From: JAIVHA01 sp965367295
GTDB taxonomy: Bacteria > Pseudomonadota > Gammaproteobacteria > DSM-19610
DNA length: 64,000 bases
Direction of reading: 5' to 3'
NCBI GenBank assembly: GCA_965367295.1
Contig: CBDUHN010000005.1
Coordinates: 62,001 to 126,000 of the forward strand
The notes under the pieces were generated by a model, which saw nothing but the letters and a program-made list of their open reading frames with translations, was not told the DNA's origin and did no database searches. The position numbers and the translations under genes were made by a program. Positions 50,433-59,298 of the stretch are shown piece by piece (positions within the stretch are counted from its first letter, which is position 1; each line of letters begins with the position of its first letter).

Positions 50433-52019
50433 TCACTGACGTGATTGCAGGTAGGGGCCCAGCTGTTGCGCCGACAGAAGAATCAGGGCGCCACTGCGGT
50501 AATGCTGCGCAAAGGTGATGCCCGTGTACTCGTCACGCCATTGGTCCTCACGCCAGATCACATAGCCATTCGGGTGTTGCTGCAGCCAGTCGTCCAGCCC
50601 GGCACCGCCAAGTTGATGGGCCAGCGGCTGCTGCAACCGGCCCAGGAAATGATACTGGCCAAGGTACTCGATGTTGGTGGCTATCGGGTGACCCGCACGC
50701 TGCAGCCGGGCCAGTTGCTGACTCAATGGCCGCAGATCAAAGGCCGGCACCATGGCACGCAGAACAGTGGCGTGCAAGGCCAGCACCATCGCTACCGAAG
50801 CGAGGCTGCTGGCCACCACCTTGGTGGCCAGGGTGGGCATGCGCCAGGCCAGCAGCAAGCCCCCGAATGCAACCAGTGCCCAGCCCCAGCGGCCATCCAC
50901 CTGTGCCACCCAGTACACATCGCTGGGGATGCGGTGCATAAACACCATGAACAGCCCGCCAATGACGGCCAGCAGCCCCGGCACCCACAGCCGTTCCGGC
51001 AGCACGCGGCCTGCATGCCCGCGCGACAGGGCATGGGCCGCCAGCAAGGTCAGCGCCGGAAACATGGGCAGCAGGTATTTGCCCTGCTTGCCACCCACCA
51101 GGCTGAACAACAGGATCACCGGCAGGGCCCAGGCAAGACAGAAACGCACCATGTCATCGAGCGACAATGCACGCAGGGAACGCCATAACCGCGGCCACAG
51201 GCTCCAGGGCAACAGCATCATTGGCAACAGTGCCAGGTACAGCCACCAGGCCTGGGCATGGTCGGCCTGCTGGCCCATGCGCCCCGCGTGCTGGCCCCAG
51301 AAGATGGCCTGCCGATAGGCATCCCCGCCGGATACAGCCGCCGGCCAGGCCCAGGCCATGCCGATGGTCACCCCCAGCAGCAGCGCCAGCAATACCCCAC
51401 CGTACCAGCGCCACCAGGACGCGGGCCGCAAGTCGCGCGCCCACCAGGGGGCCAGCAGCGCCACCGGCAACACATGCAGCAGCACCACCGGCCCCTTGGC
51501 CAGGGCACCCAGGCCGATACCCAGCCCCATGATCCACCAGCCGCGGCCTCGCCCCTGCCAGGCGCTGACCAGCCCGGTCATAGCCACCAGCACCGCGCCG
51601 GTGAGCAGCAGATCGAACTGCACCAGGGTATAGAAACCAGCCCACAACAGACCACCGAACAACAGCCAGGGCAGCAGCATGGCCGCCGGCTTATCCTCGG
51701 GCCAGAGCCGCCGGGCAAGGTGGGCAGCCAATACCAGGTCGACCAGGCTGACCAGCGGCGCCACCAGCCGCGGCCACCAGTCGTTGACCCCGAATAGCAC
51801 CCAGCCCGACTGGATCAGCCAGAACAGTAGCGGCGGCTTGTGGCTGTACGGTTCACCATTGAGATAGGGCACCAGGAAATCACCGCGCAGCCACATCTCC
51901 CAGGCCACGGTGACATAACGGGTTTCGTCCACCGGCAGCAACGGCCGCACGGCAATCCCCACCGCCAGTAGCAGCGTCCACAGTATCAGCAGGGCCAACC
52001 AGGATGTGCGGGAATTCAT
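50433..52019 (-). CDS. ArnT/PMT-like glycosyltransferase family 39 protein
   Basis: A 528-residue polytopic GT-C enzyme with about 11-12 hydrophobic helices. The first periplasmic loop carries the catalytic-type acidic region (LLPVDETRYVTVAWEMWLRG), followed by YSHKPPLLFWLIQSGWVLFG, typical of ArnT/PMT enzymes that transfer a sugar from an undecaprenyl-phosphate carrier to an outside acceptor. The C-terminal periplasmic domain (~90 residues) is short. It overlaps the TVP38 gene by four bases, as the last member of a GT2-TVP38-GT39 cassette. Confidence 0.85.
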   Translation of the reverse strand: MNSRTSWLALLILWTLLLAVGIAVRPLLPVDETRYVTVAWEMWLRGDFLVPYLNGEPYSHKPPLLFWLIQSGWVLFGVNDWWPRLVAPLVSLVDLVLAAHLARRLWPEDKPAAMLLPWLLFGGLLWAGFYTLVQFDLLLTGAVLVAMTGLVSAWQGRGRGWWIMGLGIGLGALAKGPVVLLHVLPVALLAPWWARDLRPASWWRWYGGVLLALLLGVTIGMAWAWPAAVSGGDAYRQAIFWGQHAGRMGQQADHAQAWWLYLALLPMMLLPWSLWPRLWRSLRALSLDDMVRFCLAWALPVILLFSLVGGKQGKYLLPMFPALTLLAAHALSRGHAGRVLPERLWVPGLLAVIGGLFMVFMHRIPSDVYWVAQVDGRWGWALVAFGGLLLAWRMPTLATKVVASSLASVAMVLALHATVLRAMVPAFDLRPLSQQLARLQRAGHPIATNIEYLGQYHFLGRLQQPLAHQLGGAGLDDWLQQHPNGYVIWREDQWRDEYTGITFAQHYRSGALILLSAQQLGPYLQSRQ

Positions 52020-52726
52020 GGGGTCGTGACATGCCCGGCAGGGGGGTCGGTATCGGAGTCGTCGCCTGCCTCCAGTTGCGCCAGCTCACGGCGGTAGTGG
52101 CGATACAGGGAGACCCCGATGAGGCTGGACAACAGGAACAGCACCGTGCCGGAGCCGATACGCCACAGGGGATCCACGGCGATGCCGCTGCCGATCAGGG
52201 CGAACACCAGCGTCTGCGGCAGATAGCCCAGCGCCGAACCGGTAAAGAAGGGCAGGCCACGCATGCTGGACACCCCCGCCGCCACGTTGGTGGCAAGGTT
52301 GCTGCCCACCGGCAGCAAGCGGATCAGCAGGGTCATGCGCAGGGGATGGGTACCGACAAAGCGATCGATCTTCTGCAGCCGGGTGGGAAACCAGCGCACC
52401 ACCAGGCCGCGGCCCAGCCAGCGCGCATAGTAGAAGCTCACCACGCAGCCGGCCACGGTGGCCGCCAGTGCCAGCAGGCAACCAAGGCTCACCCCGAAGG
52501 CATAGCCACCGAAGAAACTGAGCATCTGGCGCGGCAGCCCCAGGGCCGTGAACAGGATGCCGATGCCGAGGAACAGCGATTCGCCGCGAATGCCCTGGCC
52601 CCGTACCGTGTTATCGATCCAGGCCTGGTCCAGCACCGCACCGAACTGCAATTGTTCCAGCAGGTAGCCTACCAATACCAGCGAACCGATCCAGAACAGC
52701 CCGCGCAGCAGTGGATGCCCCTTCAT
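52016..52726 (-). CDS. TVP38/TMEM64 (VTT/DedA superfamily) membrane protein
   Basis: A 236-residue membrane protein with five to six hydrophobic segments. The VTT-domain core is clear: LGLPRQMLSFFGGYAFGVSL, then FYYARWLGRGLVVRWFPTRL, LLIRLLPVGSNLATNVAAGV and FFTGSALGYLPQTLVFALIG. Some DedA-superfamily proteins flip undecaprenyl phosphate or phospholipids. Here it overlaps both glycosyltransferase genes by four bases, so a role in moving the lipid-linked sugar is an attractive inference. Confidence 0.85.
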   Translation of the reverse strand: MKGHPLLRGLFWIGSLVLVGYLLEQLQFGAVLDQAWIDNTVRGQGIRGESLFLGIGILFTALGLPRQMLSFFGGYAFGVSLGCLLALAATVAGCVVSFYYARWLGRGLVVRWFPTRLQKIDRFVGTHPLRMTLLIRLLPVGSNLATNVAAGVSSMRGLPFFTGSALGYLPQTLVFALIGSGIAVDPLWRIGSGTVLFLLSSLIGVSLYRHYRRELAQLEAGDDSDTDPPAGHVTTP

Positions 52727-53466
52727 GCGGGGTCCGTGTCGGCCGGCCGCGGCCGTTCACTGATCTCGGGAAGTTTGGCCCGCCGCTGCAGCCACATCAC
52801 CCCGAACAGGTCGACGATACCCACCCACAAGCGGTTATGTACACCGTACTTGCTCTTGCCCTGGTTACGCGGACGGTGGTTGACCGGCACCGACTCCACC
52901 CGGCCACCGGCGCGCAGCACCAGGGCCGGCAGAAAGCGGTGCATGTGATCGAAATAGGGCAATTCAAGGAACAGGGCGCGGGGAAACAGCTTGAGCCCGC
53001 AGCCGGTGTCGGGGGTGGCGTCGCGCAGCAGGCGACTGCGCACCCCGTTGGCCACCTTCGAGGACAGCTTGCGCAGCCAGGTGTCCTGACGCCTGGCACG
53101 CCAGCCAGCGATCAGCCAGCGTTCGCCGAGTTCCCGTTCCTGCACTGCCTGCAACAGACTGGGAAGATCGGCCGGGTCATTCTGGCCATCGCCGTCGAGG
53201 GTGGCGATCCACTCGCCCCGCGCCGCGCGGATACCACTGCGCACAGCGGTACTCTGGCCGCAGCTGCGGGCATGGCGCAGCACCCGCAGGCGCGGAAAAT
53301 CCCGCAGCGCCTGCTCGAATACAGCCGCGGAAGAATCGTTGCTGCCATCGTCGGTATAGATGACCTCGAACTCGGTCACCCCCTCCAGGGCAGCGTGGAT
53401 TTCCTCGATCAGCGGACGCAGATTGTCGGCTTCGTTGAAGACCGGAACGACGACGGATACTTGCAT
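52723..53466 (-). CDS. polyprenyl-phosphate glycosyltransferase (GT2, ArnC/DPM-like)
   Basis: A 247-residue family 2 glycosyltransferase: MQVSVVVPVFNEADNLRPLI, VIYTDDGSNDSSAAVFEQAL, GEWIATLDGDGQNDPADLPS (DGDxQNDP signature of dolichol/undecaprenyl-phosphate glycosyltransferases), DTGCGLKLFPRALFLELPYF, and NHRPRNQGKSKYGVHNRLWV. There is no C-terminal pair of transmembrane helices, only a weakly hydrophobic end. It is the first gene of the three-gene cassette. Confidence 0.9.
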   Translation of the reverse strand: MQVSVVVPVFNEADNLRPLIEEIHAALEGVTEFEVIYTDDGSNDSSAAVFEQALRDFPRLRVLRHARSCGQSTAVRSGIRAARGEWIATLDGDGQNDPADLPSLLQAVQERELGERWLIAGWRARRQDTWLRKLSSKVANGVRSRLLRDATPDTGCGLKLFPRALFLELPYFDHMHRFLPALVLRAGGRVESVPVNHRPRNQGKSKYGVHNRLWVGIVDLFGVMWLQRRAKLPEISERPRPADTDPA

Positions 53467-53562
53467 AGAATACGTGGTTGGCTTGGCAGTGGTGGCTGCG
53501 ACACAGTGGTGGCGAGTGCGCTATAGTTGAGCGCTCCAGTCAGGAATTCAGGCCGCACCTCT

Positions 53563-55671
53563 ATGGCGAACGACCCGCACTATACCAACCATCTGCATGG
53601 CGAAACCAGCCCGTATTTATTGCAGCACTGCCATAACCCCGTCGACTGGCACCCGTGGGGGCCGGAGGCACTGGAAAAGGCGCGCCGCGAACACAAACCC
53701 ATCCTGCTGTCGGTGGGGTATTCCGCCTGTCACTGGTGCCACGTCATGGCCCACGAATCCTTCGAAGACCCGGACACCGCCCGGGTCATGAACGAGCTGT
53801 TCGTAAACATCAAGGTGGACCGCGAGGAACGCCCGGATCTGGACAAGATCTACCAGACCGCCCATTCCCTGCTGACCCAGCGCGCCGGCGGCTGGCCGCT
53901 GACCATGTTCCTGACCCCCGAGGACCAGATCCCCTTTTTCGGTGGCACCTATTTTCCCAGGCAGGCGCGTCACGGCCTCCCGGCCTTCACCGACCTGCTG
54001 CACCGCATCGCCGGGTTTCATCAGGAAAACCGGCTCGAAATCCAGCGCCAGAACGCCTCCCTGATGGGCGTACTCGCGCAGCTCAGCGGCGGCGGCGAAA
54101 CCACCGATGCCCTGGACCCGATGCCCCTGGACCTCGCCCGCCGGCAGCTGGAACAGGAGTTCGACCCGACCCACGGCGGCTTCGGCAAGGCCCCCAAGTT
54201 CCCCCATCCCACCAGCCTGGAACGACTGCTGCGCCACTGGGCAGGCTCGCTGGAAAACAGCCCCCAGGGCGATGAGCGCGCCCTGCACATGGCCCTGTTC
54301 ACCCTCGACCGGATGGCCCAGGGTGGCATGAACGACCAGATCGGCGGCGGTTTCTGCCGCTATTCCGTCGACGACCAGTGGATGATTCCCCACTTCGAGA
54401 AGATGCTCTACGACAACGGCCCGCTGCTGGCCCTGTACAGCGAGGCCTACGCCGCCACAGGCTCGGCCCTGTACCGGCGCACCTGCGAGGAGACCGCCGC
54501 CTGGGTGATGCGCGAAATGCAGGCCCCCGAGGGTGGCTATTACTCCAGCCTCGATGCCGATTCCGAGGGGGAGGAAGGCAGGTTCTACGTGTGGAGCCGC
54601 CAGGAGGTGCAGTCACTGCTCGGCGAGCAGGCATACGCACTGTTTGAGCGCCGCTTCGGCCTCGACCGCAATGCCAACTTCGAGGGCCGCTGGAACCCGC
54701 ATGTATTCGCCTCCTGCGAAGAACTGGCGCAGGAATCCGGCCTGGATGAGACAACCGTGCGGCAACAGATCGACCAGGCCCGCGCCAGCCTGTTTGCCGC
54801 CCGCGAACAGCGCGTCCGCCCGGGCCGCGACGACAAGGTACTCACCTCCTGGAACGGGTTGATGATCCGCGGCATGGCGTCCGCCGCCCTGCATCTCGGC
54901 CGCCCCGAATATGTCGATTCCGCCGAGCGGGCGCTGGATTTCATCCGCGCCACCCTGTGGCGCGACGGCCGCCTGCTGGCCACCTATAAGGATGGCAAGG
55001 CCCATCTCAACGCCTACCTGGATGACTACGTATTCCTCATCGATGGCATTCTCGAACTGCTGCAGGCACGCTGGCGCGACGGCGACCTCGCCTTTGCGGT
55101 GGAACTGGCGGAGGTGGTGCTGGCCTGGTTCCAGGACCCGCAGGGCGGCTTCTTCTTCACCGCCGATGACCACGAACCACTGATCCAGCGCCCCAAACCG
55201 CTGGCGGATGATGCCATGCCCTCCGGCAACGGCATCGCCGCCAAGGTGCTTGGCCGCCTCGGTCACCTGCTCGGCGAGCCACGCTACCTGGAGGCGGCGG
55301 AACAGACCCTGAAGGCCGCCTGGTCCTCCATCGAAAACGCCCCCTACGGCCACACCGGCCTATTGCTGGCACTGGAAGAACAGCTGTTTCCGGTACAGAC
55401 CATTGTGCTGCGCAGCAGCGCCGATGCCCTGCCCGACTGGCACCAGCGCGCCGGTGAGCCCTACGCGCCACGGCGCATGGTGTTCGCCATTCCCAACGAT
55501 GCCAAGGGCCTGCCGGGGGCACTCGCACAACGCAAACCGCAAGGGCAGGCGGTGGCCTACGTCTGCGAGGGCACCCACTGTTCCGCCCCCATCACCAGCC
55601 TTGCAGCGCTGCAGCAAACTCTGGAACAATCGGAAGCCCGCCTGGCGCGGCCCGCCGCCGGTGCCAACTGA
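53563..55671 (+). CDS. DUF255/YyaL-type thioredoxin-fold protein
   Basis: A 702-residue protein of the spermatogenesis-associated 20/YyaL family. Residues ~1-165 form a thioredoxin-like domain with the CxxC-type SACHWCHVMAHESFEDPDTA. The rest is an (alpha/alpha)6-barrel similar to glycosidase/epimerase folds (GGFGKAPKFPHPTSLERLLR, QIGGGFCRYSVDDQWMIPHF, VLTSWNGLMIRGMASAALHL). The function is unknown; proposals include a role in redox-linked sugar chemistry. The ATG at 53563 is chosen because NHLHGETSPYLLQH begins there; a TTG at 53527 is open upstream. It is divergent from the GT2 cassette. Confidence 0.9.
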   Translation: MANDPHYTNHLHGETSPYLLQHCHNPVDWHPWGPEALEKARREHKPILLSVGYSACHWCHVMAHESFEDPDTARVMNELFVNIKVDREERPDLDKIYQTAHSLLTQRAGGWPLTMFLTPEDQIPFFGGTYFPRQARHGLPAFTDLLHRIAGFHQENRLEIQRQNASLMGVLAQLSGGGETTDALDPMPLDLARRQLEQEFDPTHGGFGKAPKFPHPTSLERLLRHWAGSLENSPQGDERALHMALFTLDRMAQGGMNDQIGGGFCRYSVDDQWMIPHFEKMLYDNGPLLALYSEAYAATGSALYRRTCEETAAWVMREMQAPEGGYYSSLDADSEGEEGRFYVWSRQEVQSLLGEQAYALFERRFGLDRNANFEGRWNPHVFASCEELAQESGLDETTVRQQIDQARASLFAAREQRVRPGRDDKVLTSWNGLMIRGMASAALHLGRPEYVDSAERALDFIRATLWRDGRLLATYKDGKAHLNAYLDDYVFLIDGILELLQARWRDGDLAFAVELAEVVLAWFQDPQGGFFFTADDHEPLIQRPKPLADDAMPSGNGIAAKVLGRLGHLLGEPRYLEAAEQTLKAAWSSIENAPYGHTGLLLALEEQLFPVQTIVLRSSADALPDWHQRAGEPYAPRRMVFAIPNDAKGLPGALAQRKPQGQAVAYVCEGTHCSAPITSLAALQQTLEQSEARLARPAAGAN

Positions 55672-55716
55672 TCCGCCAGGTGACATTTTCATTTCCCATA
55701 CAGCATGAGGTTTGCA

Positions 55717-56130
55717 ATGGCTGATACCGCACCCAAAACCCTGATGGACTTCGTCCAGGAAGCGCGCGCACTGATCAAGGAAGTCGATGGAGAAACCCTG
55801 ACCGGCATGATGGCCGAAAGCCGGGGACTACTCCTGCTCGATGTCCGCGAACCCAGCGAACATGAACACGGCCACCTGCAGAACGCCCACCTGGTACCAC
55901 GCGGCATTCTCGAGGCCGCAGCCGACCTGAATTATCCCAAGCGGGATGCCATCCTGTCCGCGGCGCGGGAACAACCCGTGGTGCTGTACTGTGCCACCGG
56001 CGGCCGCTCCGCCATGGGCGCGATGGTGTTGCAGATGATGGGCTTCAGGGAGGTCTACAGCCTGGCCGGCGGGTTCATGAAGTGGGCCGAGGAAAATCGC
56101 CCCGTGGTGAAGGAAGCCAGCTACGTCTGA
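55717..56130 (+). CDS. rhodanese-like domain protein
   Basis: A 137-residue single rhodanese domain: GLLLLDVREPSEHEHGHLQN, HLVPRGILEAAADLNYPKRD, VVLYCATGGRSAMGAMVLQM (active Cys in CATGGRSA) and VYSLAGGFMKWAEENRPV. It probably moves sulfane sulfur. An in-frame ATG at 55705 exists, but GAGG seven bases before 55717 favours the latter. It lies 45 bases after the DUF255 gene, so co-transcription is likely. Confidence 0.9.
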   Translation: MADTAPKTLMDFVQEARALIKEVDGETLTGMMAESRGLLLLDVREPSEHEHGHLQNAHLVPRGILEAAADLNYPKRDAILSAAREQPVVLYCATGGRSAMGAMVLQMMGFREVYSLAGGFMKWAEENRPVVKEASYV

Positions 56131-56170
56131 TGCCGGAACTGTGGCGGCAATCGCCGCCACAGGCCATCCC

Positions 56171-56195
56171 CTGCAGGTGCGAATTCACTCGCATT
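56171..56195. repeat. intergenic palindrome family, copy 8
   Basis: CTGCAGGTGCGAATTCACTC then GCATT, between the convergent rhodanese and methyltransferase genes. Confidence 0.7.
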
Positions 56196-56216
56196 AGCAA
56201 TGCAGACAGGGTTTGT

Positions 56217-57062
56217 TCAGGCGGGTGGTTTGCACCCCATCGCCACCCGCACTTCCACGTCCAGCCAGACTCCCTGGTCCGTAGCCAGTTCGGTCACCGC
56301 CTGCAGGTGTGCCGCCCTGAACGCCTCGCGTCGTTCTGCGGGGATACTGTTCAACAGGGCGCGAAAGCCACTGTTCCACACCACCTCCCACCAGTCGTCG
56401 GCCGATGCCAGGTGATAACCCAGCTGCAGCGTATCCACCACTACGGACTCCAGACCGGCATCCTGCAGCAGCGTCACACAATGCGCAGGACTCTTCACCC
56501 GCTCGGTGGCAAACCGCATGCCGTGCTCAGCCGACGGCAGGCGGCCGCCGAACTCGACCACCTGGTCTGCAAACCGCGTCATCAACGGCTGAAAGGCCTG
56601 CTCACCAAATGAGGTAAACAACACCCGGCCGCCGGGCCGTGTCACCCGCACCCAGTCGCGCAACGCCGCCTCCATGTCCGGAAGGAAAAACAGCCCGAAG
56701 GAACAGACCACGGCATGGAAGTATTCTTTTTTGAAATCCAGTCGCTCGGCGTCCATGACATGGAAGTCCACATTACCAAGCGCCATCTTGCCTACGTTGG
56801 CCTCGGCCCGCGCCATCATGCCTTCGGAAAGATCGATGGCATGCACCCGCCCTTCCGAGCCCACCGCCTGCGCCATGGCCACCGCCACCGCGCCGGTGCC
56901 GGTGGCCACGTCCAGCACCTTCTGCCCCGGTGCAGGCTGCACGTAGGACACCAGGCGATCCGCACAGAAGGGAAAGAAGCGCAGCGCCGGTGAATCGTAG
57001 CCAGCCGCAAGCTCATCGAACAGTGAGGTGATATTCGTTTTTTGCTGACTGGAGTCGGTCAT
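56217..57062 (-). CDS. class I SAM-dependent methyltransferase (UbiE/COQ5-like)
   Basis: About 281 residues. The SAM fold is clear: LFDELAAGYDSPALRFFPFC (UbiE-like start), QKVLDVATGTGAVAVAMAQA (motif I), EGRVHAIDLSEGMMARAEAN (acidic residue of motif II), NVDFHVMDAERLDFKKEYFH, and RVTRPGGRVLFTSFGEQAFQ. The substrate is unknown. It starts 31 bases after the ppnP stop on the same strand. Confidence 0.85.
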   Translation of the reverse strand: MTDSSQQKTNITSLFDELAAGYDSPALRFFPFCADRLVSYVQPAPGQKVLDVATGTGAVAVAMAQAVGSEGRVHAIDLSEGMMARAEANVGKMALGNVDFHVMDAERLDFKKEYFHAVVCSFGLFFLPDMEAALRDWVRVTRPGGRVLFTSFGEQAFQPLMTRFADQVVEFGGRLPSAEHGMRFATERVKSPAHCVTLLQDAGLESVVVDTLQLGYHLASADDWWEVVWNSGFRALLNSIPAERREAFRAAHLQAVTELATDQGVWLDVEVRVAMGCKPPA

Positions 57063-57093
57063 CGTGATTACCCGCTTTGCCGCCTGGCGAACC

Positions 57094-57414
57094 TCAGTTT
57101 TCTTGCACAAACGAACAGCAGTAGTCGGTCAGCGCCGTGACCTTCAACTGGAACTTCGCATTGGCCGGCACATGGAACTCCTCGCCTCCCTGTACCGCAC
57201 GCCAGGCGGATACCCCGGGCAGCAATACCTCCAGCTCGCCGGCCAGGATTTCCATGACCTCGGCATCCGCGGTGCCGAATTCATATTCGCCCGGCAACAT
57301 GATGCCGAGGGTCTTTTTGCTGCCATCGGCAAACATAACGGTACGACTGGTGACCTTGCCGTCGAAATAGACATTGGCTTCACGCACCACAGTGACATTA
57401 CTGAATTCGGACAT
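57094..57414 (-). CDS. ppnP: pyrimidine/purine nucleoside phosphorylase
   Basis: A 106-residue cupin-like PpnP/DUF1255 protein: NVTVVREANVYFDGKVTSRT, VMFADGSKKTLGIMLPGEYE, FGTADAEVMEILAGELEVLL and EFHVPANAKFQLKV. It phosphorolyses several nucleosides. The ATG at 57414 has AGGA six bases upstream; the frame is open further upstream but without homology and would cross the intergenic gap. It lies downstream of the M48 peptidase gene. Confidence 0.93.
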   Translation of the reverse strand: MSEFSNVTVVREANVYFDGKVTSRTVMFADGSKKTLGIMLPGEYEFGTADAEVMEILAGELEVLLPGVSAWRAVQGGEEFHVPANAKFQLKVTALTDYCCSFVQEN

Positions 57415-57494
57415 GATCGATCCTGTGTACAAAGAAACAAGGGGGGCAATCCTACCGCAGGCGGGTCGGCAGCGTACAGCCGGAGGCGAAGGGT

Positions 57495-58331
57495 TCACCG
57501 CGGGCCTCTCTCGGGCCAGGGCAGCGCCTGCACGTCCCCGGCAAAACTCCACCCCCGCTGCTCCGCCAGCGCATGCAAGGCCTCGACACGCCCTTCATGC
57601 AGGGGGTGGGTCTGCAGGAACTCCGGCACCCACCGACCGACCTTGCCCTGCCCGGCCTCCAGGTCGCGAAAGAAGGCATCGCTGTCGGCCACATGGCCAT
57701 AAAGTCCGGCAACCATCTCCAGCGCGATGGCATCGGCGCGGGCTTCCTGGCTACGGTTGAATTTGAGCATGGTCAGCATGCCGGCCCTGGACAGCAGGTC
57801 GACACCGGTATTGCCACTGGCGCTGAGCAATGCCATGAACAGGCTCACGGCGGCGGTGCGACCGATGGCCTCGATGGGATGACGTTCCCGCACATGGGCG
57901 ATTTCATGCGCCAGCACCATGGCCAGGGCATTTTCGCTGGGCACATGGTCGAGCAGACCCTGGTAGATGACGATGTTGCCACCGAGGGTGGCATAGGCAT
58001 TGACGATATCTTCCGGCGCATAATGCACCCTGACCTGCATCCCCTCGGGCATGGGTGCAGCAACCATCAGCCGTTCGGCGAGCGCCTGCAGGTATTGATC
58101 TGTCTCACGATCCGTTTCGGCGTCATCCAGGGCCGCCTCGATACCCGCTGACCACTCCAGTTCTTTGGCAAAGGGGATCCGTTTGGCAAGATACCCGCCT
58201 CCCACGCTCAGCATCACCACCACCAGTGCCGCCGCCACGGCCAGGCCACCCACCAGCCAGAAAAACTCCTTGAGCGGGTGTTCGCGGCTGGTGTTGATAC
58301 CTTCGGGAATTCTGGGGTTGCGGTATTCCAG
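57495..58331 (-). CDS. M48-family membrane metallopeptidase, probable CTG start
   Basis: About 278 residues. The N-terminal cytosolic leader LEYRNPRIPEGINTSREHPL precedes a membrane helix (LVGGLAVAAALVVVMLSVGG) and the M48 zinc domain (VLAHEIAHVRERHPIEAIG, then EARADAIALEMV with the third ligand). A downstream GTG (58253) would cut off this conserved leader. In frame upstream there is no ATG, GTG or TTG before the preceding gene ends; the best start is CTG at 58331, with GGGAGA six bases upstream. Alternatives CTG 58337 and ATT exist. It lies two bases after the YbjQ-like gene. Confidence 0.8.
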   Translation of the reverse strand: MEYRNPRIPEGINTSREHPLKEFFWLVGGLAVAAALVVVMLSVGGGYLAKRIPFAKELEWSAGIEAALDDAETDRETDQYLQALAERLMVAAPMPEGMQVRVHYAPEDIVNAYATLGGNIVIYQGLLDHVPSENALAMVLAHEIAHVRERHPIEAIGRTAAVSLFMALLSASGNTGVDLLSRAGMLTMLKFNRSQEARADAIALEMVAGLYGHVADSDAFFRDLEAGQGKVGRWVPEFLQTHPLHEGRVEALHALAEQRGWSFAGDVQALPWPERGPR

Positions 58332-58333
58332 GG

Positions 58334-58789
58334 TCAGTCTCCCTGTGCCACCCGGGTCAGTGCCGTACCGTAGGCCAGCACCTCGACGGAACCAATGGCA
58401 TTGCGACGCCCCTTGTAGATGGACGAGGTTTCCACCTTGAGATTGAAAACCATGTGCGCACCACAGGCGGCCGCTTCGGCCTTCATGCGCAGAATCGCTT
58501 CGCGGCGCGCGCGGTCGACCAGGGTTTCATAAGCACGCACCCGGCCACCGATGAGGGTGCGCAACGAGGACAGGAAACGCTTGAAGAAATCCACCGAGAT
58601 CACCACGCTGCCGGCCACCAGCTGCGTATCCATGGGGAGATGGGGATCGGGGATATGCCGGGTGGCGATCACCACCAGATCACGGGTGTCCTCTTCGCGC
58701 TGGATAATGGAGCGGTAGTGGCGCTGTTCCGCGATACGGCCAAAAATGTAACCCAGTGTAAGCAGAATCAGAAAGACGATGAGATCCAT
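58334..58789 (-). CDS. membrane-anchored YbjQ/UPF0145-like protein
   Basis: A 151-residue protein with an N-terminal hydrophobic helix (LIVFLILLTLGYIFGRIAEQ) joined to a YbjQ domain (DLVVIATRHIPDPHLPMD, AGSVVISVDFFKRFLSSLRT, AGCGAHMVFNLK-type segment and AYGTALT). The soluble YbjQ family forms pentamers of unknown function. It is the middle gene of a YbjQ-YbjQ-M48 run: three bases after the first YbjQ and two bases before the M48 start. Confidence 0.85.
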   Translation of the reverse strand: MDLIVFLILLTLGYIFGRIAEQRHYRSIIQREEDTRDLVVIATRHIPDPHLPMDTQLVAGSVVISVDFFKRFLSSLRTLIGGRVRAYETLVDRARREAILRMKAEAAACGAHMVFNLKVETSSIYKGRRNAIGSVEVLAYGTALTRVAQGD

Positions 58790-58792
58790 GAC

Positions 58793-59107
58793 TCACTCCA
58801 GAATCACGGCGGTGCCGTAGGCAAACAGTTCCGCGGCACCCTGGGTGATGGACGAGGTGGAAAAGCGCACGTTCAATACCGCGTTGGCGCCCACTGATGC
58901 GGCCTGGGCCTGCATGCGATCGACAGCCTCGGTGCGGGCATCCTGCAACAGCTCGGTGTAGCCTTTGAGTTCACCGCCGAAAATATTTTTCAGGCCGGCC
59001 ATCAGGTCGCGGCCGACATGTTTGGAGCGCACCGTACTACCCTGCACCAGCCCCAGATGTTTTACGATGCGTTTACCCGGTACCAGCTCAAGATTGCTCA
59101 ACAGCAT
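58793..59107 (-). CDS. YbjQ/UPF0145 family protein
   Basis: A 104-residue soluble YbjQ protein: LLSNLELVPGKRIVKHLGLV, QGSTVRSKHVGRDLMAGLKN, ELKGYTELLQDARTEAVDRM and SVGANAVLNVRFSTSSIT. It is the first gene of the YbjQ-YbjQ-M48 unit. Its function is unknown; some family members are annotated as putative heavy-metal binding, which is not supported by Cys or His here. Confidence 0.9.
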   Translation of the reverse strand: MLLSNLELVPGKRIVKHLGLVQGSTVRSKHVGRDLMAGLKNIFGGELKGYTELLQDARTEAVDRMQAQAASVGANAVLNVRFSTSSITQGAAELFAYGTAVILE

Positions 59108-59298
59108 AAAAACCCCTTTTGATTATGATGACGCCACCATGACCCCGGCAGATGAGCCGGTTTCCCCGGATAGTAGCGGATACGGGGAAAAACACGAACC
59201 ATCACGGGAATACCGCGTCATGACCGGATCGGTAAGCCTGTAACTCCCGCCTGCCTTTGCACTACAATACCGCCGTCTTCCCAATGGTATGTGCTGTC

